A DNA stretch of 64,000 nt from an uncultured Collinsella sp. (GTDB lineage Bacteria; Actinomycetota; Coriobacteriia; Coriobacteriales; Coriobacteriaceae), in NCBI GenBank assembly GCA_934643145.1, contig CAKUBM010000002.1, forward strand, positions 84,127-148,126. The letters run 5' to 3'. This document shows positions 25,348 to 38,964 of this stretch, in pieces; position 1 is the stretch's first letter, and every line of letters starts with the position of its first letter. The notes under the pieces were generated by a model. It was not told the DNA's origin. It worked only from the letters and a program-made list of their open reading frames with translations, and searched no databases. Both the position numbers and the translations under genes were made by a program.

Positions 25348-25655
25348 GCAAATAGCGGAGTCTGGAGATTTATCTAACCCCCCTTTTTTCGGAAGTATGC
25401 GGCAAAATCTGGAACTGCCGACCAGACTGCAGTTTTACCAACAATTTATCAGGGGTTTTGTTGCCAAAAAACGGTTTGTGGTCGGTGGTATTCGATTTTT
25501 CACCGCACTGCCAATGCGATGCAGGCGGCGGGGTGCGTGCTTGAGCGCTCTCGCGAGTACCCGAACCGCGGCGAAAGCCGCTATGTGCGGGTATATCTCG
25601 AATGTGACATTCCTGAAGGTTTGGAGGTGAGCCGCCATGATTGAAATTGATGGCA
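25348..25655. other. Intergenic region holding a MITE-like repeat copy
   Basis: There is no convincing gene. Most of it (25384-25512) is the diverged copy of the element also found at 33660-33789. The remainder (25513-25655) shows nothing I can interpret. Confidence 0.6.
25384..25512. mobile_element. Diverged copy of a ~130-bp inverted-repeat element
   Basis: It aligns over its whole length with 33660-33789 (TTTTCGGAAGT... CAGGGGTTTT... GGTTTGTGGTCGG.GGTATTC ... CCGCAC). Its terminal inverted repeats are degraded here (CGGAAGTATGCGGCAAAATC against GATTTTTCACCGCACTGCC). It has no coding capacity. Confidence 0.65.
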
Positions 25656-26033
25656 TCAGTACCGCACCTCAGTGCAATGGGAAAAGAAGCATCGCCATGT
25701 GAAAAAAGCCAGCTCGGGAAGGGTGTAGAGCACACTTGGCGCTCGCTTTGGAGGCGCGATGCCCGGCTGGTCGTCTTGCGGGTCGTGGACCACGTACCAG
25801 CTGTTTTTGTAATGGCAGACCTCGCGGGCAGTGTCGTTTTTGAGAACCACACGCCAAGATTCGCAAACATGGTCGTTTTCCATCGCCCAGGAGCGCGGAG
25901 TGTACGATTCGATCTCTTTGAATAGATAGATGGCGCCGTCGTACCACTTGATGCCCCAGGGGACGTACTCGCCGTCGGGACGGCATTCGAGCAAGGCCGT
26001 GACTAGGCGGATGGTTTTAGAGTCTGCGGACAA
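25656..26033 (-). CDS. Small SOS-box-associated protein of unknown function
   Basis: 125 residues, Trp/Tyr-rich in the middle (VPWGIKWYDGAIYLFKEIES; SWRVVLKND; YKNSWYVVHD), with an unusual Cys/Phe-rich C-terminus. It starts at a TTG (26033) with a perfect GGGAGG 6 bases before it. A LexA-type box (CGAACTTGTGTTC) lies 20 bases upstream of the start. The pattern of aromatic residues is reminiscent of DUF6504, a family linked to SOS mutagenesis genes, but I would not assign it firmly. The opposite-strand ORF (25641-25925) is poorer and is left out. Confidence 0.55.
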   Translation of the reverse strand: MSADSKTIRLVTALLECRPDGEYVPWGIKWYDGAIYLFKEIESYTPRSWAMENDHVCESWRVVLKNDTAREVCHYKNSWYVVHDPQDDQPGIAPPKRAPSVLYTLPELAFFTWRCFFSHCTEVRY

Positions 26034-26037
26034 AGGC

Positions 26038-26083
26038 GCCTCCCGTGCAATACGAACTTGTGTTCTATTATCGCACGGGAGGC
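26038..26083 (-). promoter_or_regulatory. SOS box inside a Shine-Dalgarno-sequestering hairpin
   Basis: The 11-bp arms GCCTCCCGTGC (26038-26048) and GCACGGGAGGC (26073-26083) are exact complements. On the minus strand the downstream arm contains the GGGAGG ribosome site of the TTG-start gene, so the hairpin would hide it. The loop holds CGAACTTGTGTTCT (26053-26066), which fits the Gram-positive LexA consensus CGAACNNNNGTTCG except at the last base. Confidence 0.6.
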
Positions 26084-26191
26084 TTGTTGGGGCTGCGGGT
26101 TCTTCGGCGTACCGCGGTAATCTGGAGGTCCTGAATCAGATCAGGCAGGGAATGGTTACGCGAAGCTAGGCCGAAGAAACTCACAAGGTAT

Positions 26192-26211
26192 CGGTGATAA
26201 GGTCATCACCG
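26192..26211 (-). terminator. Hairpin after the phospho-glycosidase operon
   Basis: CGGTGAT/ATCACCG form a 7-bp stem just beyond the last stop of the operon. There is no T-run, so it is a tentative terminator. Confidence 0.45.
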
Positions 26212-26214
26212 ACT

Positions 26215-30481
<4,267 letters not shown>

Positions 30482-30555
30482 AGAAAGCACCCTCTTTCAC
30501 GAAATGGCTTGTTGCGTCCGCCGGTAGTGCCAGCTGCCGGCGGATCATTTTTAAG

Positions 30556-30864
30556 CTACTTGGACGACGCCACCAAATCCTCAGCTTGCTTGAGAACCGC
30601 CGCTCCGTCACAGCGTCCATAGGAGACGGGATCGATAACGCCAATCGGAGCATGCCCTTCAACAATCTTCGTCACTTTGCGTAAAATATGACGCACCTGT
30701 GGACCAAGCAGCAAGACATCGAAATTACCCAGCTCATCGGAAATCTGGCCCTGCTCAACAGCCCAGATTTTATAGTCCTTACCCTGGGCCTTAGCAGCCT
30801 CCTGCATCTTGGTCACAACGAGTGATGTGCTCATTCCCGCACAGCAGGCAAGCATGATATTCAT
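30556..30864 (-). CDS. PTS EIIB subunit, lactose/cellobiose family
   Basis: 102 residues. The phosphorylation motif MLACCAGMSTSLVV places the phospho-Cys at Cys7 (C-x-x-GMSTS). It receives phosphate from EIIA and passes it to the sugar in EIIC. AGGAG precedes the ATG. It lies between EIIA and EIIC in the operon. Confidence 0.95.
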   Translation of the reverse strand: MNIMLACCAGMSTSLVVTKMQEAAKAQGKDYKIWAVEQGQISDELGNFDVLLLGPQVRHILRKVTKIVEGHAPIGVIDPVSYGRCDGAAVLKQAEDLVASSK

Positions 30865-30911
30865 GGTCTCTCTCCTTTGTTCTCACGCACTTGCGCACTT
30901 ATGGACAAAAC

Positions 30912-31226
30912 TTAGTTAGTACCGTTCTTGTACAGATCGATGAATCGCTCGGCAAGATCGCTTGCGAGTATCGCCATCGTTAGATGGTCCTCTGCATGCA
31001 CCAATATGATGTTCACCTCAACGGAGTTGCCGTTTGCCTCATCGCGAATAAGGTTGAACTGCACTTCATGAGCTGCATGCATCTCGTCTCGAGCCTCTTT
31101 AAGTTGGGCGTCGGCAGCTTCAAAATCGCCGTCGGCGGCAGAGTCGATCGCCATAAGAGCGGCAGACTTTGCGTTACCGGCATGCAAGATAATCTGCATC
31201 GCATCCATATATTTATCCTCGTCCAT
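30912..31226 (-). CDS. PTS EIIA subunit, lactose/cellobiose family
   Basis: 104 residues, all helical. The active site is ILVHAEDHLTMA: His77 is phosphorylated by HPr, and Asp80/His81 complete the site that binds the trimer's metal ion. GGAGGAGG precedes the ATG, 11 bp after the regulator stop. It belongs to the same transcription unit as the LicR-type regulator. Confidence 0.95.
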   Translation of the reverse strand: MDEDKYMDAMQIILHAGNAKSAALMAIDSAADGDFEAADAQLKEARDEMHAAHEVQFNLIRDEANGNSVEVNIILVHAEDHLTMAILASDLAERFIDLYKNGTN

Positions 31227-31237
31227 TGTCCCTCCTC

Positions 31238-33118
31238 CTACAGATCACAGTGTCCGTGCAATAGCTCCATCAGTGTCGAGAGACTCTGATGGCTGATCAG
31301 CGTGTCGATGTCGTGTTCACTGGTAAGCAGCTTGGCCGCTCGCTGATAAAAACCTTGGAGGTTTTTATCGCGCTTCTTGGATATGCTCAACAGGAAAACA
31401 ACCTGGACATCATGAGTGTTCCAAGAAACAGGTTTATCAAGGATTCCGATGCATACGAACGTCTCATCCGTTACCGCCTCAAAGGGATGAGGAATGGCCA
31501 CGCGATTTCCGAAAGATGTCTCAGCCAGTGATTCGCGCCTCAGTACCGAGGACTCAAATGCATCAGGGATTGGTTTAACGTCGGCGATTCGTTGACAGAG
31601 TTCAGAAATGACCTCTTCCTTGCTCTCGCAGTGCATGTGGGTGAAAAACAGATCCTCAGAAAAGAACGAGTCGATGACGTCATCCTGAATGCCGCTGTTC
31701 AGGATGTGCTGAACGTTACCGATTTCACTCTCGTCGAGAAAAGCGCTCACGTGGAAGACAGGTATATCGAGCTTCTGTCGAATCGGCACAGTGGTAAAGA
31801 CATAGTCGATATCGTGCAGGCTTGCCGCGTTGAGACTTCCGGCGTCACAGGTCCTAATCGTTCCGAGCATGCCTCCGAAAGCACTTCGGTATTGATACTC
31901 CAGCAGATGCGCGCTACCGGCACCCGATGCGCAAACAATCAGAATGTTCTTCTTGCTCTGTCCGTTTTTCTGTCGCTCGAGTGCGAGAGCGAACGCAAGG
32001 GCGATATACCCTATCTCCTCCTCAGAAGGTTTTTGCCGATACTTATCGGCCAGCACGGAAGAGCTGTCCGACGCCATGGAATACGCCAACGGAAACCGTC
32101 TTTTTATATCGCCCAGCAGAGGATTGTCGAGATTCATATGGCACTTCAGTCGCACGGAAAGCGGAACGATATGGCGAGCCAGATTGAGGCACAGTTCGAA
32201 GTCTTCGCGAAAATCGAAACGGAATGACTTCCATACACGCTCAATCATCTGCGCGGCAACACCCCAGGCTTCGCCTAAGATCTCGAAACCTTCATCATCC
32301 TTCCCGTCCGTATCGACAGTCTGTTTGCCGGCGAGATGAATTGCGATGTAGGCCACCTCTTCAACCGGCATCCCAATATCAAATTGAGCTGCCACTTTTC
32401 TCGCGATGGTCTCGGCTATGGCGTATTCGCGCCGCGTCTTAATATCCTTGATCTGGAGTTGTTCCATCGGAACATAGCAGTTGCTTCTTATGCGTTCGAT
32501 TGCTACGGCGATATGAACAAGAAGATTCTGGTATGCGACCGCATTGATATGGAATTCGTTTTGCGCAAGAGATTGATCGACACACTCTGCGATTTCAACG
32601 AGGTCGCCCCCGAAAGGGGCATCCATTGCAAGGCTCGCCAAACAAAGACGGTGCATAAACTCGGGACCGATGACTCGAACCCCATGTCTTGGTTTTCTTT
32701 CGATCTGCAACCCGAAACGACCGATATAGTCCTCGGCGGCCTTGAGATCATTCGAAATCGTCACCCTTGAAACATATAAGGTGTCGGCAAGGCGGTCTAG
32801 TGTGACCCACCCGTTTCGATAGAGCAGTTCATTTAAAATGAAACGAATTCGACCCTCAGACGTGTCTGGCAGGGCATGGGTGCTATCGGCATCAGCTTTG
32901 AAGATCGCGTTGAACGCGTCGTTATCGCGAATCGATAACTCATATCCCTCTCCGCGTTTCATATCTATGCGCGCCGTATCATGGAAAAGCCGATTCAGCT
33001 GAGAGATGTACGTACGGATGGTACGAGTGCTCACCCCAAGCATACGGGATAAATCACTTGCAGGAACCGACGGGCTACGCCTGAGCTCCTGAATGATGTG
33101 CAACAACTTATCGTCCAC
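31238..33118 (-). CDS. LicR/MtlR-type PRD-containing transcriptional activator
   Basis: 626 residues. An N-terminal HTH (LSRMLGVSTRTIRTYISQLN) and a second winged HTH (LADTLYVSRVTISNDLKAAE) bind DNA. Two PTS-regulation domains follow with conserved His (LLVHIAVAIERI; YIAIHLAG; NLARHIVPLSVRL). Then come a GatB-like EIIB domain (ILIVCASGAGSAHLLE) and an EIIA domain of the mannitol/fructose type with IPHPFEAV. The protein reads the phosphorylation state of the PTS and activates the operon that it heads. It starts at a GTG with GAGGAGG upstream. Autoregulation is likely. Confidence 0.93.
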   Translation of the reverse strand: MDDKLLHIIQELRRSPSVPASDLSRMLGVSTRTIRTYISQLNRLFHDTARIDMKRGEGYELSIRDNDAFNAIFKADADSTHALPDTSEGRIRFILNELLYRNGWVTLDRLADTLYVSRVTISNDLKAAEDYIGRFGLQIERKPRHGVRVIGPEFMHRLCLASLAMDAPFGGDLVEIAECVDQSLAQNEFHINAVAYQNLLVHIAVAIERIRSNCYVPMEQLQIKDIKTRREYAIAETIARKVAAQFDIGMPVEEVAYIAIHLAGKQTVDTDGKDDEGFEILGEAWGVAAQMIERVWKSFRFDFREDFELCLNLARHIVPLSVRLKCHMNLDNPLLGDIKRRFPLAYSMASDSSSVLADKYRQKPSEEEIGYIALAFALALERQKNGQSKKNILIVCASGAGSAHLLEYQYRSAFGGMLGTIRTCDAGSLNAASLHDIDYVFTTVPIRQKLDIPVFHVSAFLDESEIGNVQHILNSGIQDDVIDSFFSEDLFFTHMHCESKEEVISELCQRIADVKPIPDAFESSVLRRESLAETSFGNRVAIPHPFEAVTDETFVCIGILDKPVSWNTHDVQVVFLLSISKKRDKNLQGFYQRAAKLLTSEHDIDTLISHQSLSTLMELLHGHCDL

Positions 33119-33659
33119 GGTTCCTCCTCTCGCTATTGATAATAGGAAGGAACGTTACTCGATACCACAAAGGATATTTCCTTCCAAATGGAAGATGTCC
33201 TTATGATTGAGCAGGCGTGTATGCAAGACAAAATGCCCAAGCAGCTCTCCAGCACGGTACATCCAGTTATACGCCATACCCATGCTTTGCAAGAAAGCGC
33301 GCCACCAAAGAGGCCGCGGGGGCATTCGGCTAGGTGCGGGAACGGCCTATTTGCTCAATGTGTTCGGCTGAGATCAGAAATCAACCCTGGCTATCAAAGT
33401 TCATTCATTCATCGTTCACGTGATGTGAAGCACGGCGACAGAAGCCGCTCGGGACAGTTTTCTAAGAATCGAATAAATCGCCGTTGTCGAGCGAGCGCCA
33501 GCTGGTTATCCGCCGCTCGCGGTTCCAAACTGACCACTCGCAGTGGACGGCGGCAGCGTCGAAAAAATCTTTTTGAACACTCGCGCGATGGCTCGTTTTA
33601 GCTGTGAAAACTGGACTTTTTAGGCGAATATCGATATTTGCAGCTCTACCTGACCCCTA

Positions 33660-33789
33660 TTTTCGGAAGTGCGGGGAAAATGCCGGGGACCCCGAGCAGA
33701 CCGCTGATTTACCAAGAATTTACCAGGGGTTTTAATGCCAAAATGCGGTTTGTGGTCGGCGGTATTCAATTTCCCCGCACTTCCGAAAA
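33660..33789. mobile_element. 130-bp element with 20-bp perfect inverted ends
   Basis: TTTTCGGAAGTGCGGGGAAA at the left and its exact complement at the right enclose ~90 bp with no ORF. A diverged copy is at 25384-25512. Two copies in one window plus terminal inverted repeats suggest a MITE or other dispersed palindromic element. Its right end merges with a terminator hairpin. Confidence 0.7.
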
Positions 33790-33824
33790 GCCGCCCGCGA
33801 GCACCGTGCTCGCAGGCGGCTTTT
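33787..33824 (-). terminator. Terminator of the DUF362 gene
   Basis: AAAGCCGCC...GGCGGCTTTT with an inner GCGAGCAC/GTGCTCGC stem is a strong two-way terminator. On the minus strand it ends in TTTTC after the DUF362 stop. Confidence 0.85.
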
Positions 33825-33871
33825 GCTTACGTTACGCCACAAAAGCGCTGGATATGTCCAATAGTTGGATG

Positions 33872-35077
33872 CTACTTGACCTCGATGAGCTCGTACTTGC
33901 TCGTGCCCAGGCCGATCTTCTCGGCATGCGCGATGCACGCGCGCCAGTCGGTGTCGGGATGCGTGATGCAGAAGGGGTCCTTGGCCTGCTCGCCCTCCAG
34001 ATGCTCGTGATTATGCTCCATCTTGGCCGCGCTGTCAGTGAGCTCGGTGTTGGGCAGCGGCTCGGACGCCAGGACGGCGTCGGCGCAGGCCTGGTCGATG
34101 GCGACCGGGTCGAAGCTCGCGAACATACCGATGTCGTTGACGATGGGTGTGTCGTTCTCGGCGTGGCAGTCGCAGTTGGGGCTGATGTCCATGGCCAGCG
34201 AGATGTGGAAGCTCGGGCGACCGTCGACGATGGCCTTGGTGTACTCGGCGATCTTGCAGTTGAGCACGTCGGCCGCGGCATCGTAATCGGGCTTGATGGC
34301 GTCCTGGTTGCACGCCGCAATGCAACGGCCGCAGCCCACGCAGCGATCGTGGTCGATAGCGGCGACGTGAACCGTGCGGGTGTTGCCGTTGGCAAGCTCG
34401 CGCTCGCGGGTATCGTCAAACGAGATGGCGCTGTGCGCGCATATCTTCTCGCAGGCACGGCAACCTACGCAGTTGGTGGTATCGACGCTCGGCTTGCCGG
34501 CGGCATGCTGCTCCATCTTGCCGGCACGGCTGCCGCCTCCCATGCCCAGGTTCTTCATGGCGCCGCCAAAACCGGCCTGCTCATGGCCCTTAAAGTGGGT
34601 GAGGCTGATCACGATATCGGCATCCATGAGCGCCTGACCGATCTTTGCCTCGCGCACGTACTCGCCGCCCTCGACCGGGACGAGTGCCTCGTCGGTACCC
34701 TTGAGGCCGTCGGCGATGATGATCTGGCAACCCGTGGCATACGGGGTAAAGCCGTTCTGGTAGGCGGTGTCGATGTGCTCGAGCGCGTTTTTGCGGCTGC
34801 CCACATAGAGCGTGTTGCAGTCGGTGAGGAAGGGCTTGCCGCCCAGCTCCTTCACGACGTCTGCGACGGCGCGGGCGTAGTTTGGGCGCAGAAAGCTCAG
34901 GTTACCCAGCTCGCCAAAGTGAATCTTGATAGCGACGAACTTGTTCTCGAAGTCGATCTGCTCAATGCCGGCGCGGCGAATGAGGCGCTTGAGCTTGTCG
35001 AGCTGGCTCTCGCGAGCATGCGTGCGCAGGTTGGTGAAGTACACCTTAGCGGGTGCTGCGGGTGCAGTTGCGGTCAT
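33872..35077 (-). CDS. DUF362 domain protein with two [4Fe-4S] clusters
   Basis: 401 residues. A DUF362 domain (IKIHFGELGNLSFLRPNYAR; GFGGAMKNLGMGG) contains two classical ferredoxin motifs, CVGCRACEKICAHSA and CVGCGRCIAACNQDA, each with a nearby Cys for a [4Fe-4S] cluster. Such proteins are common in anaerobes and probably act in electron transfer; no reaction is established. GAGGGG precedes the ATG. It stands alone with a strong terminator and a REP cluster upstream. Confidence 0.9.
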   Translation of the reverse strand: MTATAPAAPAKVYFTNLRTHARESQLDKLKRLIRRAGIEQIDFENKFVAIKIHFGELGNLSFLRPNYARAVADVVKELGGKPFLTDCNTLYVGSRKNALEHIDTAYQNGFTPYATGCQIIIADGLKGTDEALVPVEGGEYVREAKIGQALMDADIVISLTHFKGHEQAGFGGAMKNLGMGGGSRAGKMEQHAAGKPSVDTTNCVGCRACEKICAHSAISFDDTRERELANGNTRTVHVAAIDHDRCVGCGRCIAACNQDAIKPDYDAAADVLNCKIAEYTKAIVDGRPSFHISLAMDISPNCDCHAENDTPIVNDIGMFASFDPVAIDQACADAVLASEPLPNTELTDSAAKMEHNHEHLEGEQAKDPFCITHPDTDWRACIAHAEKIGLGTSKYELIEVK

Positions 35078-35154
35078 AGATCTATCCCCTCGGTCTATAT
35101 GGCGTTACAGACATAGAGGATGGTACCCGGTGAAGTGGGGTTGAAGTCAAGCAC

Positions 35155-35312
35155 GGCCACTCATTGGGGACAGACTTAAATGACTGAAACCACTCATTTA
35201 AGTCTGTCCCCAATGAGCGCCGCCAGGGACAGTCCTTGCCAGTCCGGCCGGCGAGCCGGCGAATCGGCAAAGACTGTCCCCAACGACTAGTCGTTTAAGA
35301 ACGTCCCCAATT
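35155..35312. repeat. Mosaic REP-like repeat cluster
   Basis: Palindromic units with GGGGACAG heads follow one another: a hairpin (CATTGGGGACAGACTTAAAT and its complement, 35162-35218), then GGGACAGTCCTTGCC...GGCAAAGACTGTCCC (35226-35281), then CGACTAGTCGTTTAAGAACGTCCCCAA. The same units recur at 38777-38955. No transposase is nearby. Confidence 0.8.
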
Positions 35313-35313
35313 G

Positions 35314-37980
35314 CTACTCCTGCACCTTGAGGGCTTCGGCCAAGCTCACGCGCTTGATAGAGCGCGTGTGTAGCAGCGCCACGACCAGGTAGGTCGCAAA
35401 GCCGATGCCGACGCATGCAGCCATGGACCAAGCGGGCACGTAGATCTCGATATTGCCGTTGTAGGCGAGCAGCATCGCGCGGAAAATCGCGGTCAGCGAG
35501 CCAATAATGACCGGCAGGCTCAGCACGAGTGACACCGCCACGCACAGCGTAATCGAGCGGATGTACAGATGCGAGATCTCGCCATCGCGATAGCCAAAGA
35601 CCTTCATGTAGCTAATCGAACGAGCACTATGGTCGATCACAGCCTTGGTCAGCAGGTACATAAACAGCAGGAAGATAAACACCGCGAGCCCGACCATCAT
35701 GCCGATCATTTTGCTCATCATGCCGATGAACTGGTCGCCCACGGCGCGCATGTCGTCGGGCGTGGTGTCGCCCGCAAAGTAGCGCGAATCAAGGTCGAGC
35801 TTCTTATCGCTCACGTAGCCGTTGAAGTAGGCGGCATCGTTGCCAAAGAGCTCGTTAAAGTCGTCGATGCTCATATAGATGTTCATGTCCGACTTGGAGC
35901 CCCAGGTGCAGTCCTTGCCCGCATACTCCAGAACATAATTCTTGCCCTCGTACTTGTCGTGGAGCGTGACCTCCTGCCCCTCGCTCCAGCCAAACTTGTC
36001 GAGCAGGCCGCCGCCAAAGACAACGCGCCCATCGCCGACGTCGAGGTCTTTCCAGTAGCGCGAGTTTGCCGAGACGCCGTAGACAGAAATCGTCTCCTCG
36101 CCATTACCATCGCCGCGGTCGTATTGCAGCTGGTAGACGGCGTATTTCTCGGCCTGTGCGATTGCGTCTGCACCGTTGTCGGTCGTGTTGACCGGGTGAA
36201 CATCGTCATTGTCGGTGTCGATTTTAGAGGCCTTGTCGATCAGGTCGATAGCCTCGTCGCGGTTGCAGCCGAGGGCATCGGCAAGGTCATCGAGGCGCGC
36301 GTAGAGCACATCCTTCTTGTCCTGGACCTTGGCAAGTGCATCCTGCGCTGCGGTCAGGCTCTCGGCAGACGGAGATGCGGTCGCGGCATCGGCTGCCGTC
36401 TGCGCCGCATCGGCCGCGCCGTCAAGCTCGTCATCGGCATCCTGGGCGGCAGAAAGCAGCGCGCCGTCAACCGACTGCAAGCGCTCGAGTGCCGACCACT
36501 GCTCGCGCTCCTCGGCAGTGCCCTCGAGCTCCAACGGCGCCTTGAGCGTGTACTGGTGCTCGGCAACCAGGCTCGTCTCGAGGTTGTCCGCGTAGTGCGT
36601 CATCGTGGGCAGAATCGCCAGGCCAAAGAGCAGCAGCAGCGAGGCAAACGCAATGCCCACGAAGAGCGTGGCGAAGTTGCCCAGGTTGCGCAGGAAGACG
36701 CGCAGGCGGAAGCGAGAGACAAAGCCCACGCGCTCCGGCAGCTGCAGGCCACGCTTGGTGCCCGATTTGCCGCTCGCCTCGTGACGAAGGAACTGCAACG
36801 GCGTCTTGCCCATCTTGCGAAGCAGGCCCACCAGCGTGATAAGGATGAGCGCGGCGGCGGGAACCACGGCACACTTCACGAAGATCTCCCAGCTCCAGTA
36901 CACCTGGAAGGGCGGCAGACTGTACGAGCCGTAGTAGAGACCGCGCATGGGCTCGGTAAAGAACGCAACGCCGAGCGCGGTGCCCAAAAGCGCCGCGGTC
37001 ACGCCCACGATGGCGGGAAGTGCCAGGTAGTGCAGCACAATCTCGCGACGGCGGTAGCCGCTGGCGAGCAGCGTGCCGATAATGGCGCTCTCTTCCTCGA
37101 TGGTCGCGTCGGTAAGAACCACAAAGACGAAGGCCATGATCACGATGATGATGTCGAGCAGCGTCGTCCACATCATGGAGTCGCCGTCCACATCGTCGCG
37201 CGCATAGCCGATGCCCTGGTTGGAATCGGCATCGGTCAGGTCGTCCACGCGCGCATCGGCATCCGCCAGCGCCTCGACCATATCCTGCTCGGCGTCCATA
37301 CGGTCCGCGACGGAAAGGTCGCGGTCGTTAAAGGTAAAGGAGTACGTGTAGGCGGGAGCACCGCCGGCGTCCTCAAGCGCGGCAAAGCCGGCGTCGGTGA
37401 CCTCGGCCACGCCATAGGTGATGGTGTTGACCGTAAAGTCGGAGTTATTGAGGAACAGCGCCTGGCTATCGGGCTGCGTCATGATGCCGCAGATGGTGTA
37501 GGTGCGGCCCTCGAGCTCGACCTTATCGCCCACGGCAAGATCGTTGTTGGTGGCAAAGACGCGGTCGATGGCCACCTCGTCGTCCGCGCGGGGCTGCTCG
37601 CCTTCGCAATAGGACGCGATATCGACCTTGGTGCGGTGCGCGTAGGTGCGCAGCGTGCGCTTGGTGCCGTCGTCGCCGGACGCCTTTTTGATAATGGCGT
37701 CGATGGAGAAGTTCTTGTAGAGCGTGACGCCGCCGACGTCCTCTGCCGCATCCTCGGCGGCTTTGAGCTGGTCGTCGGTCGCCTCGAAGGAGGTGGTCAC
37801 GCGGCCGTCCTCGATGGTGTACTCGTCGCGCATGTCGTCGATAAGGCAGCCGATAGAATGTGCTGCGAGCAAAAAGCCTGACGTAAGGGCGATGCTTCCG
37901 CACATAAGCAAAAAGATGCCCAGGTACTTGCCGATATTGCGGCGCAGCTCGCGGGGGAGTCGTTTTGCGAGAGGTGACAT
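35314..37980 (-). CDS. FtsX-like ABC exporter permease
   Basis: 888 residues with two FtsX modules. A membrane segment at the extreme N-terminus is followed by a ~220-residue extracytoplasmic MacB-PCD-like domain and three segments (IIIVIMAFVFVVLTDATIEE; ESAIIGTLLASGYRRREIV). A second unit follows after residue 420, whose external part contains a long coiled coil (about residues 480-600, Ala/Asp-rich). Three terminal segments end in RVSLAEALKVQE. It should export a lipid or peptide, or drive an envelope process, with the ATPase encoded 8 bp upstream. The open frame extends further upstream, but the ATG at 37980 begins the conserved sequence. Confidence 0.9.
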   Translation of the reverse strand: MSPLAKRLPRELRRNIGKYLGIFLLMCGSIALTSGFLLAAHSIGCLIDDMRDEYTIEDGRVTTSFEATDDQLKAAEDAAEDVGGVTLYKNFSIDAIIKKASGDDGTKRTLRTYAHRTKVDIASYCEGEQPRADDEVAIDRVFATNNDLAVGDKVELEGRTYTICGIMTQPDSQALFLNNSDFTVNTITYGVAEVTDAGFAALEDAGGAPAYTYSFTFNDRDLSVADRMDAEQDMVEALADADARVDDLTDADSNQGIGYARDDVDGDSMMWTTLLDIIIVIMAFVFVVLTDATIEEESAIIGTLLASGYRRREIVLHYLALPAIVGVTAALLGTALGVAFFTEPMRGLYYGSYSLPPFQVYWSWEIFVKCAVVPAAALILITLVGLLRKMGKTPLQFLRHEASGKSGTKRGLQLPERVGFVSRFRLRVFLRNLGNFATLFVGIAFASLLLLFGLAILPTMTHYADNLETSLVAEHQYTLKAPLELEGTAEEREQWSALERLQSVDGALLSAAQDADDELDGAADAAQTAADAATASPSAESLTAAQDALAKVQDKKDVLYARLDDLADALGCNRDEAIDLIDKASKIDTDNDDVHPVNTTDNGADAIAQAEKYAVYQLQYDRGDGNGEETISVYGVSANSRYWKDLDVGDGRVVFGGGLLDKFGWSEGQEVTLHDKYEGKNYVLEYAGKDCTWGSKSDMNIYMSIDDFNELFGNDAAYFNGYVSDKKLDLDSRYFAGDTTPDDMRAVGDQFIGMMSKMIGMMVGLAVFIFLLFMYLLTKAVIDHSARSISYMKVFGYRDGEISHLYIRSITLCVAVSLVLSLPVIIGSLTAIFRAMLLAYNGNIEIYVPAWSMAACVGIGFATYLVVALLHTRSIKRVSLAEALKVQE

Positions 37981-37988
37981 GGCGCCGC

Positions 37989-38702
<714 letters not shown>

Positions 38703-38776
38703 ACCATCCCCCATTGTTAGCCTTCCGCTACTTTTCTAGGGTAATAGTAAACCTAGGCGAACTATTTTTCAAACTA

Positions 38777-38957
38777 GTCATTGGGGACGTTCTTAAACGA
38801 CTAGCCGCTAGGGACACTCTTTCGCCACCCGACAGTTAGGGACGTTCCCTTCCTGCCGGCAGTTGGGGACAGTCCTTGCCAACCCTACTGGCAAAACGGC
38901 CGATCGGCAAAGACTGTCCCCAATGACTAGTCGTTTAAGTCTGTCCCCAATGAGTAC
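38777..38957. repeat. Mosaic REP-like repeat cluster
   Basis: At least six GGGGAC-headed units lie head to tail or inverted: GTCATTGGGGACGTTCTTAA, GCTAGGGACACTCTTTCGCC, GTTAGGGACGTTCCC, GTTGGGGACAGTCCTTGCC with its inverted partner GGCAAAGACTGTCCCCAATG, and TTTAAGTCTGTCCCCAATGA. It shares units with 35155-35312. It separates the two ABC exporter operons. Confidence 0.8.
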
Positions 38958-38964
38958 CCGATGG

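Larger units (their letters stand above)
33119..33871. other. Long intergenic region upstream of the PTS operon
   Basis: No gene is supported. 33119-33200 should hold the promoter of the licR-PTS operon and includes the small palindrome CTTCCAAATGGAAG at 33181-33194. The ORF at 33188-33601 is rejected. 33660-33789 is a MITE-like element and 33787-33824 a terminator. Confidence 0.6.

Noticed and set aside
25641..25925. Plus-strand ORF opposite the SOS-box gene
   Set aside because: The minus-strand frame has a perfect GGGAGG, a LexA box and a protein-like aromatic pattern; the plus frame has none of these.
33188..33601. 137-residue plus-strand ORF in the long gap after the PTS operon
   Set aside because: Arg/Ser-rich sequence without family features or a ribosome site. 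It overlaps the expected licR promoter.
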